DNA of 64,000 bases. Source: CAVSMC01 sp963728935. Lineage in GTDB: Bacteria > Pseudomonadota > Gammaproteobacteria > Burkholderiales > Casimicrobiaceae. The notes under the pieces were generated by a model that did no database searches, had not been told where the DNA came from, and worked only from the letters and a program-made list of their open reading frames with translations. Position 1 is the stretch's first letter, and every line of letters starts with the position of its first letter. Both the position numbers and the translations under genes were made by a program. This document shows positions 1-8,794 of the stretch, one piece after another. The stretch lies in the NCBI GenBank assembly GCA_963728935.1, contig CAVSMC010000003.1:1-64000 (forward strand). Direction: 5' to 3'.

Positions 1-387
1 TGTGTTGGCCACATAGAAACTCGCACGCCGGCCAGCGGGGCACCCACCGCTCACCGACCAGTTCCGACGTCTCGTACGAGACGAAAAACCAAATCGCGGT
101 GCGGCGCTGATCTATTCCCGATTCACGGACCAGCTCGCCAGAGCGGCGGTGTGTCCGAACGATTGGGTCATGAACTTGCGCGCGAGCTTTCGGTATGCAA
201 GCGTTCCTCGGCCTTGAAGGCAAAGGTGTTCCTGGCGGCATTCATAATCTGATTGGCGCGGCTGGACCAGATCATTTCAATGCAGCTGAGTTCGTCGCCC
301 GCCAGCTTCGGCAGTATCGCCACCAAAGGCATGCAAAGCACAGGAGGTAGTGGCCCCGGACTCGCTACCACGTTGGGATTTGGCCTC

Positions 388-1913
388 ATGGAGCTGCTCA
401 GGCACGAACGGTCCAAACAGCATGTTTTGAGCCGCATCAGCGGCGTCGCTTCCGGCTCCTGCCTCAAGACGAGCTCGCCGGCGTCCGTGTTCGTCAGCCA
501 CTCAGCGTAACGCCGTCGCTCGCGAACCGCAGCCGATAGAGCTCCGCGCTGGGTCGTCGCGATAACTCGGTGACTTGCCGTGCCAGCTCCGGGCAGGGCA
601 AGCATCCCGAGCTCGGTGTTGGTACTGTCCGATCGCGGGTCGAGGTTCACCGAGCCAATGTAGACAATCGAATCGTCGATCACCGCTGCTTTCGTGTGCA
701 GGCGGCCAAGTGCCATCGTGGGCACCGGCAGTTCGTCGTTATGCCAGTCCGCGTTGGACTTAGCTCGTACAGTCGACGCCGCTTCTAAGAAGCTCGGCGC
801 GATAACGGGCGTATCCCGCGTGGACGATCGGAACATCGCTCGCCACGAGCCGGTTGGTCAGGATCGCGACCTTGACGTTGCGCCTGATCAACTCGTTGAA
901 GGCTTCGACGCCCGTTCTCCCCCGGCACGAAATACGGCGACGAGATCACACGTGCGCCTCGAATCGCTTACACGGTCCATGATGTCCATCTGCGCGCTCA
1001 TTGATCGCGCCACCTCGGCCGAGGTCGCGTGACCTTGTCAGGCCGGTCGGCGAACGCGACGGCTGTTCCCCAGGCCAGTTGCAGTTTTCCGGCGTCGAGA
1101 TCGCGGCCTAACGGAGGGTAGCCAAGCATGTCGGTGACGGGCACGGGGATCGATATCATCTGGTCGCCTTCCTCGACAAGATGATCAAAGTCGCGCTGCA
1201 AGCCGCTTCGATCGTCGCCGCCGGAGACGATACTTTCGACGGGATAGGCTTCTGGCTGTTCCAGTACATGTCGAAGATATCTCGCAACCGCTGCATCGCG
1301 CCGCCCACCAGCAGCACGTCCATGTCGACGAAGTTGCTCGTCGGGCTGCGAGTTGAATATTGGTCTGCGATGTTGCGTCCACCATCACCGCCACCGCGCC
1401 GTCGGCGATAAAGAGCTTGTTGTGCATCCGGTGGTTCAGTCGCCGAAAGTCGAGGAGCGATGCCATGTACTTGGTGGCGACGCTTGCCGGCCGCAGCAGA
1501 ACGGATTGAAATGCGAACCTCGACATTCTCGAACGCGGCGAGACCGCGAAACATCTGGTCGCCGCCGGCCGTGTTGAGGTCGTCCACGAGAAGTCGCACG
1601 CGCACGCCACGCAACGCCGCGTCGCGCAGGTACGCATGAACAGACGCCCGGTCCGATCGTTCGATCAGGTAGTACTGAACGTCGAGCAGTGGACCGCGCG
1701 GCGCGCCAGCTCGACCCTTGCGTCGAGCGACGAGAAGCCCACAGGCATAAGCCGGAATCCGGTCATGCTCGGGTTCGGCGCTGCGTCCCCGAACGGCGCG
1801 CCCAAGGACACTGTCGGCAGCGGGCGCAAGCGCGGACGACGTCGGGCGATCGGGCATCGCCGGAAGCGCGCCGCAGGCGGCGGCAGCAGGACCGCCATCA
1901 ACCACGCGATCAC
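388..1913 (-). pseudogene. Phospholipase D / cardiolipin synthase-family pseudogene
   Basis: Pieces of one PLD-superfamily protein can be read in order on the minus strand, but only by switching frame at least four times. From the N-terminus they are TGFRLMPVGFSSLDARVELA (about 1.75 kb), LLDVQYYLIERSD (1.67 kb), the first HxK motif in MHNKLFIADGAVAVM (1.42 kb), GGRNIADQY and FVDMDVLLVGG (1.3-1.37 kb), LDAGKLQLAWGTAVAFAD (1.1 kb), LVASDVPIVHAGYARYR (0.8 kb), the second HxK motif in HTKAAVIDDSIVYIGSVNLD (0.65 kb), and a C-terminal LFGPFVPEQL (0.4 kb). Intact members are membrane-associated phospholipid enzymes of about 500 aa, and the span fits that. Conserved motifs across shifted frames indicate a recently broken gene. 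Indel-type assembly errors are the alternative, but most of the remaining window is frame-clean. No gene is seen in bases 1-387. Confidence 0.8.
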
Positions 1914-1995
1914 CGTGCAAGGTGCGGCAAGGCGCCCGTCCGCCGTCTGCCGGTGGCGTCATGGCGGGCCTTGCTCGCTCCCTATGGATTGCAAA

Positions 1996-3065
1996 TCATC
2001 CAAACGTGAAGGCGTATGCTTCGATCCCCGGATCCAGGAATCGATCTCGAACGTGCGATCCGCGATGGGCGCGGATTGGCGGATGAGCTGATAGAGCCTC
2101 TGGAAGTCGGCCGTGCCGAGACCTTGGTCGTCGACGTCGGCTCCTGCGCGGCTCCGGCGGTCGCCCATCGACAGTACGCGAAAGCGGACGCTACCTCCGC
2201 CGGTTGGCGGGCCCATCACAGATGAAGGTCGCGGGCGTGAAAACGATACGCGATCGCCCATTCGGCTTGTTCAACACCACCGCCCCCGGGGTCATCGTCC
2301 AGTCGCCCGATAACGCCCAATGGTTAGGGAGAACGCGCAGGCACGGCGTAGACGCGTGACCTGTCGCGTAGCGCGCCGCCCGATGACGCGAAATTCTCGG
2401 TACGGTCATAACCCACGTAGTTTTCCGGCGACTTCAGGTTGTTCCAGTCGGGCGAAGCCTCGATGCCGCGCGCATCAACCGTGCGAGCCCATGACCGACG
2501 CCACCGTTGCCCGCCTCGAGCAGAGCCCCTGGACGAACCGTTTAGATTGTTCGTAGCCACCTTGTAACTGGTGATGGCGAATGCACCCTTGCGCATCGAC
2601 GATATAGAGCGCGGCCAATACTGGTTGTCGAGTGCCTTCCACACCGCGAAATCGTTGTCGATCGCGATGGATAAACGATGTGCATCTCGGCGGCCGCCCG
2701 GCGCACGTTGTCGACGTTGTGCTCGAAAGGGAATCGGGTGAATTCACGCCGATGACCACGAGCCCCTGATCCTTGTACTTCTCGGCCCAAGCGCGCACGT
2801 AAGGTTCCGTGCGCAACCAGTTGATGCAGGTATAGGTCCATACATCGACGACGACGACCTTGCCGCGCAGAACGCTCGGCGACAATGGTCCCGAATTGAG
2901 CCATGCGGTCGCTCCACCAAGAGAAGGCAACACACCTTCGCTGGGTAGCTGAAGCGCCGTGGAAGCCTCTTGCTTCGCCATGCCCTTCTCCTCGGCCAGG
3001 GTCTCGAGCGGCGTGGCGGCTGCGCCGGCGAATATCCCGACGACCAGGAGTTCGATCGCTCTCAT
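1996..3065 (-). pseudogene. Thioredoxin-like (DipZ C-terminal / TlpA type) pseudogene
   Basis: The 5' part (start 3065) reads as a signal sequence followed by a thioredoxin-like core: GKVVVVDVWTYTCINWLRTE, then LVVIGVNSP. Further recognisable blocks lie in other frames: FEHNVDNVRRAAAEMHIVYP, KALDNQYWP, IEASPDWNNLKSPENYVGYD, NHWALSGDWTMTPGAVVLNK, RLYQLIRQSAPIADRTFEI and a final LDPGIEAYAFTFG before a TGA at 1996. This is the domain order of the periplasmic C-terminal half of DipZ-type proteins, a thioredoxin fold followed by a beta-rich domain. The redox motif is TCIN rather than CxxC, which occurs in this family. Total length is not a multiple of three and at least four frame changes are needed. 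It lies just 3' of the intact hydrolase on the same strand. Confidence 0.8.
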
Positions 3066-3160
3066 AACCAGTGCCTTTCCGGAACGCGCGGCTCACTGCG
3101 CTCGAAGACCGTGGAAGCGCGGCCCGTGTCGCGTCGCCACGACGCCGGCGCACCGCCCGG

Positions 3161-4198
3161 TCAGTATGCGTCCACGTCCAGCACCGCCTGCGCAAACGCC
3201 TGCGGCGCTTCCTGCGGCAAGTTGTGACCGACCCCGCCCTTGATAAGGCGGTGAGCATAGGGACCCGAGAACTTCTTCGCATACGCGTCAGGTTCCAGAT
3301 GCGGCGCGCCATTGGCATCGCCTTCGAGGGTAATCGTGGGAACCTTAATGACCGGGGCTTCGGCGAGCCTCTTGTCGAGTGCCTCATATTTCGGTTCGCC
3401 TTCAGCGAGCGCAAGACGCCACCGATAGTTGTGAATCGTGATCGCTACGTGATCCGGATTGTCAAAGGACGCCGCAGTGCGATCGAACGTCGCATCGTCG
3501 AACTCCCACTTCGGCGAAGCGAGCTGCCAGATGAGCTTCGCAAAGTCGTGCCGGTTCTTGTCGTAGCCGACGCGGCCGCGCTCCGTCGCGAAATAGAACT
3601 GATACCACCATTGAAATTCGGCCGCCGGCGGCAACGGCATTTTGCCGGCCTCCTGGCTCCCGATCAGGTAACCGCTGACGGACACCATCGCCTTGCAACG
3701 GTCCGGCCAAAGCGCCGCGATGACGTTGGCCGTGCGCGCGCCCCAATCGAATCCAGCCAGCGTCGCGCTCTGGATGTTGAGCGCATCCATGAAGGCGACG
3801 ATGTCGACTGCCACCGCCGAGGGCTGGCCGTTGCGAAATGTCTCGCTCGCAAGGAAGCGCGTCGGACCGTATCCGCGCAGATACGGCACGAGGACCCGGT
3901 AGCCCGCCGACGCAAGCAGTGGGGCGACGTCCACAAAGCTGTAGATGTCGTAGGGCCAACCGTGAAGAAGAATGACCGCTCGACCATTTGGCGGGCCGGC
4001 TTCGGCGTAGCCGATACTCAGGACTCCGGCATCGATCTGCTTCAACGACGGGAACGACTTGTTGGTCCCCGGCTTGACGGGTTTCGCTTTGCCTGGCCGT
4101 GCGTCCGCAGGGGTGGTCATGGCGAGCTCGGCGGCCGCCACGGAAAGCAGCGCGGCGCCCACGAAGCTGCGTCGCGAACGGTTCACTTCGTTGTGCAT
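3161..4198 (-). CDS. Tat-exported alpha/beta hydrolase, epoxide hydrolase-like
   Basis: This is an alpha/beta-hydrolase-fold enzyme of about 345 aa. The start at 4198 is preferred over an upstream in-frame ATG because AAGGAG lies 7 nt before it. The N-terminus SRRSFVGAALL followed by an Ala-rich stretch looks like a twin-arginine signal, suggesting export. HGWP supplies the oxyanion-hole region, and GFDWGA holds an Asp nucleophile as in epoxide hydrolases and haloalkane dehalogenases rather than the Ser of esterases. A C-terminal GVGHNLPQEAP carries the catalytic His. The substrate cannot be told. It is divergent from the gene at 4466, and a copy of the shared 20-bp motif lies 111 nt upstream. 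Confidence 0.85.
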   Translation of the reverse strand: MHNEVNRSRRSFVGAALLSVAAAELAMTTPADARPGKAKPVKPGTNKSFPSLKQIDAGVLSIGYAEAGPPNGRAVILLHGWPYDIYSFVDVAPLLASAGYRVLVPYLRGYGPTRFLASETFRNGQPSAVAVDIVAFMDALNIQSATLAGFDWGARTANVIAALWPDRCKAMVSVSGYLIGSQEAGKMPLPPAAEFQWWYQFYFATERGRVGYDKNRHDFAKLIWQLASPKWEFDDATFDRTAASFDNPDHVAITIHNYRWRLALAEGEPKYEALDKRLAEAPVIKVPTITLEGDANGAPHLEPDAYAKKFSGPYAHRLIKGGVGHNLPQEAPQAFAQAVLDVDAY

Positions 4199-4308
4199 AC
4201 GCTTCTCCTTCATGAGCCATGAGTACGCGCCTCTTCGGAGACATTGACGCAAACTTCTCGTGAATCACTTGTCCCCAGGGTCCTATCAGACCGCATGTGG
4301 CGAATCGA

Positions 4309-4328
4309 ATCCATTGGACGATGGTATT
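4309..4328 (-). promoter_or_regulatory. Shared stress-island motif, copy 1 (toward the hydrolase)
   Basis: Read on the minus strand this is AATACCATCGTCCAATGGAT, 18 of 20 bases identical to the copy upstream of dps. It points toward the hydrolase start at 4198. Copy 2 faces the other way 46 bp further right. Whether it is an operator or part of a promoter is unknown. Confidence 0.55.
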
Positions 4329-4374
4329 GGGTGGGACCGGCATGGCCATCGAGACCAATGCCAAGGTATCGATC

Positions 4375-4394
4375 AATACCATGGTCCGATATCT
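4375..4394 (+). promoter_or_regulatory. Shared stress-island motif, copy 2 (toward the gene at 4466)
   Basis: AATACCATGGTCCGATATCT is the most diverged copy, with 15 of 20 bases matching the dps copy. It points toward the exported-protein gene at 4466. With copy 1 it forms a back-to-back pair in the divergent intergenic region. Confidence 0.45.
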
Positions 4395-4465
4395 CCGTTG
4401 CTCTAACCGGAGTTTGCTCGCCTTTGTATATCGCATTGATATGCGCAACCGCGAAGGAGTGGCAA

Positions 4466-4897
4466 ATGAACACAGGAATCTGCACGGTCGTCGCGACGGT
4501 GCTTGCGGCTGGTTTCTCAACGGGTGCAAGTGCGGACGACAGCAGTCTGAGTCCGTTCGGCGGCGACAGCTATGCCTATTTTCAACGGGGGATGTCGCGC
4601 GTTGGCGCAGCGCCTACTACTTTTCATCGCGACAACCCTAGAGACACTTCGGAACGCGAATATCAGGCGTTGTCATCATGGGCCCCCGTGTGGCATCCAG
4701 TACCAGCCGCCGACAGGATGCCGGCGATGGTTCGCATGAGTAACCCGACCGGGTTATCACTGCGCGAGTATCAGGCACTGTCTTCGAATTCGCAGGTATG
4801 GCAGCTACCGGACTCGCCCCGCGATGCACCGAGCGCCCCGATTCGACGCAAAGCAGAGGGCGCGGTCCGTAGCGAATTGATTTCCTGCACGGCCTAA
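4466..4897 (+). CDS. Exported hypothetical protein with duplicated REYQALSS motif
   Basis: A 143-aa protein. The start at 4466 is chosen because AAGGAG sits 7 nt upstream and a typical Sec signal peptide follows (hydrophobic core TVVATVLAAGF, cleavage near ASA-DD). The mature part contains two related units, SEREYQALSSWAPVWHP and SLREYQALSSNSQVWQLP, about 45 residues apart, and no catalytic motif that I recognise. The function is unknown. It is divergently transcribed from the hydrolase and carries its own copy of the island motif 71 nt upstream, so it probably shares the stress regulon. Confidence 0.7.
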   Translation: MNTGICTVVATVLAAGFSTGASADDSSLSPFGGDSYAYFQRGMSRVGAAPTTFHRDNPRDTSEREYQALSSWAPVWHPVPAADRMPAMVRMSNPTGLSLREYQALSSNSQVWQLPDSPRDAPSAPIRRKAEGAVRSELISCTA

Positions 4898-4988
4898 TAT
4901 GCCGTGATCATTTTGTCGCCCTGGCATCGAGCTGCAACGCAATACTTCACCGACTGATCCTAGGCTCCGCTACACGAAGATATCGGCC

Positions 4989-5008
4989 GATACCTTCGTC
5001 CAATCGAC
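4989..5008 (+). promoter_or_regulatory. Shared stress-island motif, copy 3 (toward DUF6130)
   Basis: GATACCTTCGTCCAATCGAC matches the dps copy at 17 of 20 positions. It is in the same orientation as the downstream gene and ends 58 nt before its ATG, where it could control the DUF6130-P460-DoxX-VOC-peroxiredoxin run. Confidence 0.5.
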
Positions 5009-5066
5009 AGGGCCCGCCGCGGCTGGTGGAATTGGTTCCACATGCCGGGTACAACATCGGAGCGAA

Positions 5067-5492
5067 ATGAAAAACGCTATCAAGACACTTGCCGTCGTTG
5101 CGACTGGCGCCCTGCTCGCGAAGAGCGCGCTCGCCCAGAGCGCGGCGTCGCTCGTCGTACCCATCGAGAACGAGCCGGCGGCCAAGCTGTTCGTTGACTC
5201 ACCTCTATCTGGTCCGCTCGCCGGCGGCGTCACGTTCATCCCGTACCGGTTGGAGAACTTGCGCATCCTGCCCGTTGGCGGGCCTGGCGCACGAAACCTG
5301 TCCCCTCGGGTCGGTCATCTGCACATTACCCTCGACGACCTGCCGTGGCAGTGGGCGGATTACGGCCAGAGCAACACCATCATCCTGGTAAATCTGCCGC
5401 GCGGCGAGCACAAGGTATTGATCGAGGCGGTGGATCCCGAAGGCCGCGTCCTTACCGCACAGACCGTGACGTTCAAATCGCCGGGCAAATAA
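5067..5492 (+). CDS. DUF6130 family exported protein
   Basis: A 141-aa protein with a clear Sec signal peptide (MKNAIKTLAVVATGALLAKS, cleavage after ALA-Q). The mature domain has the pattern of DUF6130 proteins: PRVGHLHITLDDLPWQWADY followed by NTIILVNLPRGEHKVLIEAV, an Ig-like beta-sandwich style sequence with conserved His and Trp. The biochemical role of the family is not established; I assign the family from remembered sequence pattern only. It heads a same-strand run of five genes, with cytochrome P460 starting 32 nt after its stop. Confidence 0.75.
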   Translation: MKNAIKTLAVVATGALLAKSALAQSAASLVVPIENEPAAKLFVDSPLSGPLAGGVTFIPYRLENLRILPVGGPGARNLSPRVGHLHITLDDLPWQWADYGQSNTIILVNLPRGEHKVLIEAVDPEGRVLTAQTVTFKSPGK

Positions 5493-5524
5493 GCCCGTCC
5501 ACGACAGTCAAGAATGGATCATCC

Positions 5525-6055
5525 ATGAAGCGCAAAAGCAAGCTCACGATTGCGATAGCCACGGCAGTGCTCGCCGTCCTGGGTGGCACGGCCGTTTACG
5601 CGCAGGACAAGTACTCCTTGAAATCGCCGAGCGGAATCGCGTTCTCCGACTTCAGGGGATACGAGGACTGGTCGGTTGTCTCTTCCGCTCGGACCGACGA
5701 AGTGCTCAAAGTGATCGTCGCCAATCCAACCATGATCAAGGCGTACAAGGCCGGCGTTCCGGGCAAGGGCCAGCCATTCCCGGAAGGCTCCAAGATCGCG
5801 AAGCTCCAGTGGAGCTTCAAGAAGAGCACGGAGGCCACATTCGTCGTGGATGTGCCGGACGCCCCCACGCAGGCTTTCCTCATCGAGAAGGACAGCAAGC
5901 GGTTTCCGGCGACTGGCGGCTGGGGATACGCGCTCTTCAACCATGACGCGACTGGCAAGATGACGGCCGACGAGGCCAAAGCCGACTGCGGGCACGTATG
6001 CCATGTGGCGGTAAAGAGCAAGGACTACATCTTCCACCCGTATCAAAAGCGGTGA
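5525..6055 (+). CDS. Cytochrome P460 family protein
   Basis: A 176-aa protein with an N-terminal signal peptide (cleavage near VYA-QD), so periplasmic. The body matches the cytochrome P460 fold: SDFRGYEDWSVVSSARTDE at the N-terminus, then GGWGYALFN, and a C-terminal haem-attachment region ending HVAVKSKDYIFHPY. P460 cytochromes oxidise small nitrogen compounds such as hydroxylamine, though many homologues are uncharacterised. The haem motif here reads CGHVCH, with three residues between the cysteines instead of the usual two; this may be a subfamily trait. It lies in a run with DUF6130 upstream and DoxX downstream. Confidence 0.85.
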   Translation: MKRKSKLTIAIATAVLAVLGGTAVYAQDKYSLKSPSGIAFSDFRGYEDWSVVSSARTDEVLKVIVANPTMIKAYKAGVPGKGQPFPEGSKIAKLQWSFKKSTEATFVVDVPDAPTQAFLIEKDSKRFPATGGWGYALFNHDATGKMTADEAKADCGHVCHVAVKSKDYIFHPYQKR

Positions 6056-6146
6056 ACGTTGGCGGCGGTTCGGTTGTTGCGTTTCGCGTGCTCGGCCGCC
6101 ATCCGGCTCGGTCGCGCAGTCGGATGACCGGATGCTGCTCTAGATC

Positions 6147-6611
6147 ATGGATGCATCTCTCATCACGCTTGGCGCGCAGGCGCCCGACGCCGCGCTCACC
6201 GTCAATCGCGTGGCGCTGGGCGTGTTCTTCGCGATCAGTGGCTACCTCAAGCTGTTCAACGCTTCCAGGCACGCGACACTGACACGCACACTGCAAGCCG
6301 CTGGCGTGCGCGCGGTGCCGATCATGCAATGGCTGGTGCCCGGTGTCGAGTTCAGCGCCGGATGTGCGCTCATCCTGGGCCTGTTGTCCGCGCTCGCAGC
6401 GTTCGGACTCTTCGTGGTCTCCTTCTTCGCCTTCAGGCTCGATGCCGTCAAACGCATAGACGGATGGCAGCCGATCAATCGAGCCGATTGGATCGGCGAC
6501 CTGCTCTACCTGCCCGAAGCGCTTTACTGCATCGGATTGGCGGTCGTGATGCTGGGAGGGCCCGGACCCTGGAGCCTTGACGTCAAGCTCGCGGCGTTTC
6601 TCGCAACATGA
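6147..6611 (+). CDS. DoxX family membrane protein
   Basis: A 154-aa protein with four predicted membrane segments, near residues 20-40, 60-80, 82-100 and 120-140. The first contains the family pattern RVALGVFFAISGYLKLF. DoxX-family proteins are inner-membrane proteins of loosely defined function; some act with redox partners in thiol stress, others are quinol-oxidase subunits. There is no good ribosome-binding site before this ATG, so the start is moderately certain. Position among P460, VOC and peroxiredoxin-like genes supports a stress-related role. Confidence 0.8.
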   Translation: MDASLITLGAQAPDAALTVNRVALGVFFAISGYLKLFNASRHATLTRTLQAAGVRAVPIMQWLVPGVEFSAGCALILGLLSALAAFGLFVVSFFAFRLDAVKRIDGWQPINRADWIGDLLYLPEALYCIGLAVVMLGGPGPWSLDVKLAAFLAT

Positions 6612-6657
6612 GGCGCGCGTTTCTGATCCCACTCGCCACCAACCTACGGAGGTCACC

Positions 6658-7332
6658 ATGAGCACAGTCATGAGCAATGAGCGGGCAACCCAAGTCCCGA
6701 TCGCTGCGAAGGTGGACTTGAAGCTGGAGGTCGTCGTCATCCCCGTGTCCGACGTCGATCGCGCCAAGCGCTTTTACGAGAACCTGGGATGGCGGGTGGA
6801 CGCCGATTTCACCAATGGCGCGGACTGGCGGGTTGTGCAGATGACACCTCCCGGCTCACCGTGCTCCATTCACTTCGGCAAAGGAGTCACGACGGCAGTG
6901 CCGGGGTCAGTCAAGAATCTGTACCTCGTGGTGTCCGACATCGAAGCGGCACGCGGCGAGCTCATCGGCCGCGCCGTCGAAGTGAGTGACCCTTTCCACT
7001 TCACTGCCCTCGGGGGACCCCGCGCGCCCGGCCATGACCCCGACGGGCGCTCGTACGGAACATTTGCCACGTTCAGCGATCCGGACGGCAACAGCTGGCT
7101 ACTCCAGGAGATCAAGGCGCGGCTTCCTGGACGGGGACTCAGCATGGACGTCGCGAGTCTGACAGAGCTTCTGCGAGAGGCAGAGAAGCACCATGGCGAT
7201 TACGAACCGACCGCTCCGAAGCACCATTGGTCGGGGTGGTACGCCAGCTACATCGTCGCACGCGAGCGCGGTAGGGCTCCGGAAGAGGCCGCCGGAGATG
7301 CTGCGCTCCATATGGAAGGCGCCCGCCAATGA
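6658..7332 (+). CDS. VOC (glyoxalase/dioxygenase-fold) family protein
   Basis: A 224-aa protein. The start at 6658 follows CGGAGG with good spacing; upstream in-frame codons are not needed. One VOC module is visible: KLEVVVIPVSDVDRAKRFYE, LGWRVDADF, VVQMTPPGSPCSIHFG and FATFSDPDGNSWLLQEI. A C-terminal extension of about 60 residues (HHGDYEPTAPKHHWSGWYAS) is common in one uncharacterised subgroup. Metal ligands are plausibly the His and Glu of the paired strands, but the substrate is unknown. Its stop overlaps the next start (ATGA), indicating translational coupling with the peroxiredoxin-like gene. Confidence 0.85.
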   Translation: MSTVMSNERATQVPIAAKVDLKLEVVVIPVSDVDRAKRFYENLGWRVDADFTNGADWRVVQMTPPGSPCSIHFGKGVTTAVPGSVKNLYLVVSDIEAARGELIGRAVEVSDPFHFTALGGPRAPGHDPDGRSYGTFATFSDPDGNSWLLQEIKARLPGRGLSMDVASLTELLREAEKHHGDYEPTAPKHHWSGWYASYIVARERGRAPEEAAGDAALHMEGARQ

Positions 7333-7925
7333 GGGACGACATCGTCACCGGCGCCGCCTTTCCGGACTACGAGCTTTCGGATCACCGCGGCAAGCATCGC
7401 AAGCTCTCGGAGCTGCAGGGAGACGATCCGCTGGTGCTGGTGCTATCTCGCGGAGGCTTCTGTCCGAAAGAGAGGAGGCAGCACGAAGGACTCCTGCAAC
7501 TCCATCGCGAGATGCAGGTGGGCTATTGCCGTCTCGTCACCATCTCGACGGACAACCTGCTCGAGACAAACGAGTTCCGGGCCGGCGTCGGCGCACACTG
7601 GACTTTTCTCTCGGACCCCGGGCGAAAACTGCAGAAGGATCTCGACATCGCGGAATACACCGACCCGCATCACGATCCGATGATCCCTCACACGCTGGTG
7701 CTCGAGCCCGGCCTGCGTGTCTACAAGATCTACAGCGGCTACTGGTTTTTCGGCCGGCCGACGGTGGAGGAACTGCGCCTCGACCTGCGCGCCGTGCTGC
7801 AGCGTTGCCGTCCCGATTGGGACATCGGCAGCGCGGAGCAGCGGACCGCCTGGGCAAAGGGCGAAAAGACGAGTTTCTTTCCATACGGAAAAACGCAGGC
7901 GCAACTGCTGGGCGAGCAGGACTGA
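7329..7925 (+). CDS. Peroxiredoxin-like (AhpC/TSA-fold) protein
   Basis: A 198-aa thioredoxin-fold protein. After a lead-in typical of peroxiredoxins (AAFPDYELSDHRGKHRKLSE) comes LVLVLSRGGFCPKERRQ, where the Cys (about residue 48) sits where the peroxidatic Cys is found, followed by VTISTDNLLETNEFRA and HTLVLEPGLRVYKIYSGYWF. The usual PxxxTxxC signature is not conserved, so this is an atypical redoxin-family member and peroxidase activity is inferred. Its start overlaps the VOC stop by 4 nt. It ends a coupled run in the island. Confidence 0.8.
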   Translation: MRDDIVTGAAFPDYELSDHRGKHRKLSELQGDDPLVLVLSRGGFCPKERRQHEGLLQLHREMQVGYCRLVTISTDNLLETNEFRAGVGAHWTFLSDPGRKLQKDLDIAEYTDPHHDPMIPHTLVLEPGLRVYKIYSGYWFFGRPTVEELRLDLRAVLQRCRPDWDIGSAEQRTAWAKGEKTSFFPYGKTQAQLLGEQD

Positions 7926-8035
7926 TCGGCGCAGGCTGATCCGGAATTGCCGACATCGCCCGGCATCCGATGATTACGTTGGCGCCTCCTGCAGCGCAGC
8001 GCGATGTCGCGCTGACCGAGGCAGCAGGTAACGTC

Positions 8036-8055
8036 GATACCATCGTCCAATAGAT
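8036..8055 (+). promoter_or_regulatory. Shared stress-island motif, copy 4 (toward dps)
   Basis: GATACCATCGTCCAATAGAT ends 141 nt before the dps start and points toward it. It serves as the reference for the other three copies. The rest of the 271-nt gap between the peroxiredoxin-like gene and dps shows no coding sequence. Confidence 0.5.
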
Positions 8056-8196
8056 TCGGCGTTGCGACTGTAGTCTCATTGCATCGTCATTTCATTGGCG
8101 ATCGCATTTCGATAACACCAGAGGAACGTGCGATGAGCACTACCTGCTGACATCGCTGACCGAATCTATCAATCACCGACACGGAGGAAAAGGCTC

Positions 8197-8745
8197 ATGA
8201 AGAAACCTGCTGCACGGAAAGAACATGACATGAAAGTCCGCCGAGAGGCCCCGCTGGCCACGCCCACTGATCTCAAAGCCACCGCGACCAGGGACATCTC
8301 CGCCGCGATGAATGGGATCCTGGCGGACGTGTTCGCGCTCTATCTGAAGACCAAGAATTTTCACTGGCACATGAGCGGTCCGCACTTTCGCGACTATCAC
8401 TTGCTGCTGGACGAGCAAGCCGACCAGATTTACGCGATGGCCGACCCGATTGCCGAACGGATTCGCAAGTTGGGCGGCACCACGCTGCGGTCCATCGGCC
8501 ACATTTCGCGCCTGAAGCGAATTCTCGACAATGACGCGGACTACGTGCAGCCGCTCGACATGCTGGCGGAGCTGCGCGAGGACAACAAGACGCTGGCGAG
8601 CGGTTTGCGCGAAGCCCACAACGTCTGCGACGAGCACCGCGATATCGCGACCGCAAGCCTGATCGAAGTCTGGATCGACGAAACGGAGCGACGAACCTGG
8701 TTCCTGTTCGAGTCGAGTCGTCAGGGAGACACCAGAGGGCATTGA
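8197..8745 (+). CDS. dps: Dps family DNA-binding ferritin
   Basis: A 182-aa ferritin-like protein that would assemble into 12-mers, oxidise Fe(II) with peroxide and bind DNA. The ferroxidase half-sites show in TKNFHWHMSGPHFRDYHLLL and in DPIAERIRKLGG. The N-terminal tail is rich in Lys and Arg (MKKPAARKEHDMKVRRE), as expected for DNA binding. GGAGG precedes the ATG; a second in-frame Met at codon 12 is a weaker alternative. It stands as its own unit with the shared motif upstream and leads into the flavoprotein gene 49 nt later. Confidence 0.92.
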   Translation: MKKPAARKEHDMKVRREAPLATPTDLKATATRDISAAMNGILADVFALYLKTKNFHWHMSGPHFRDYHLLLDEQADQIYAMADPIAERIRKLGGTTLRSIGHISRLKRILDNDADYVQPLDMLAELREDNKTLASGLREAHNVCDEHRDIATASLIEVWIDETERRTWFLFESSRQGDTRGH

Positions 8746-8794
8746 GCCCCAACCGACGGTTTCTCGGACCCGTCCGCAGCCAACGGAGTCTGTC

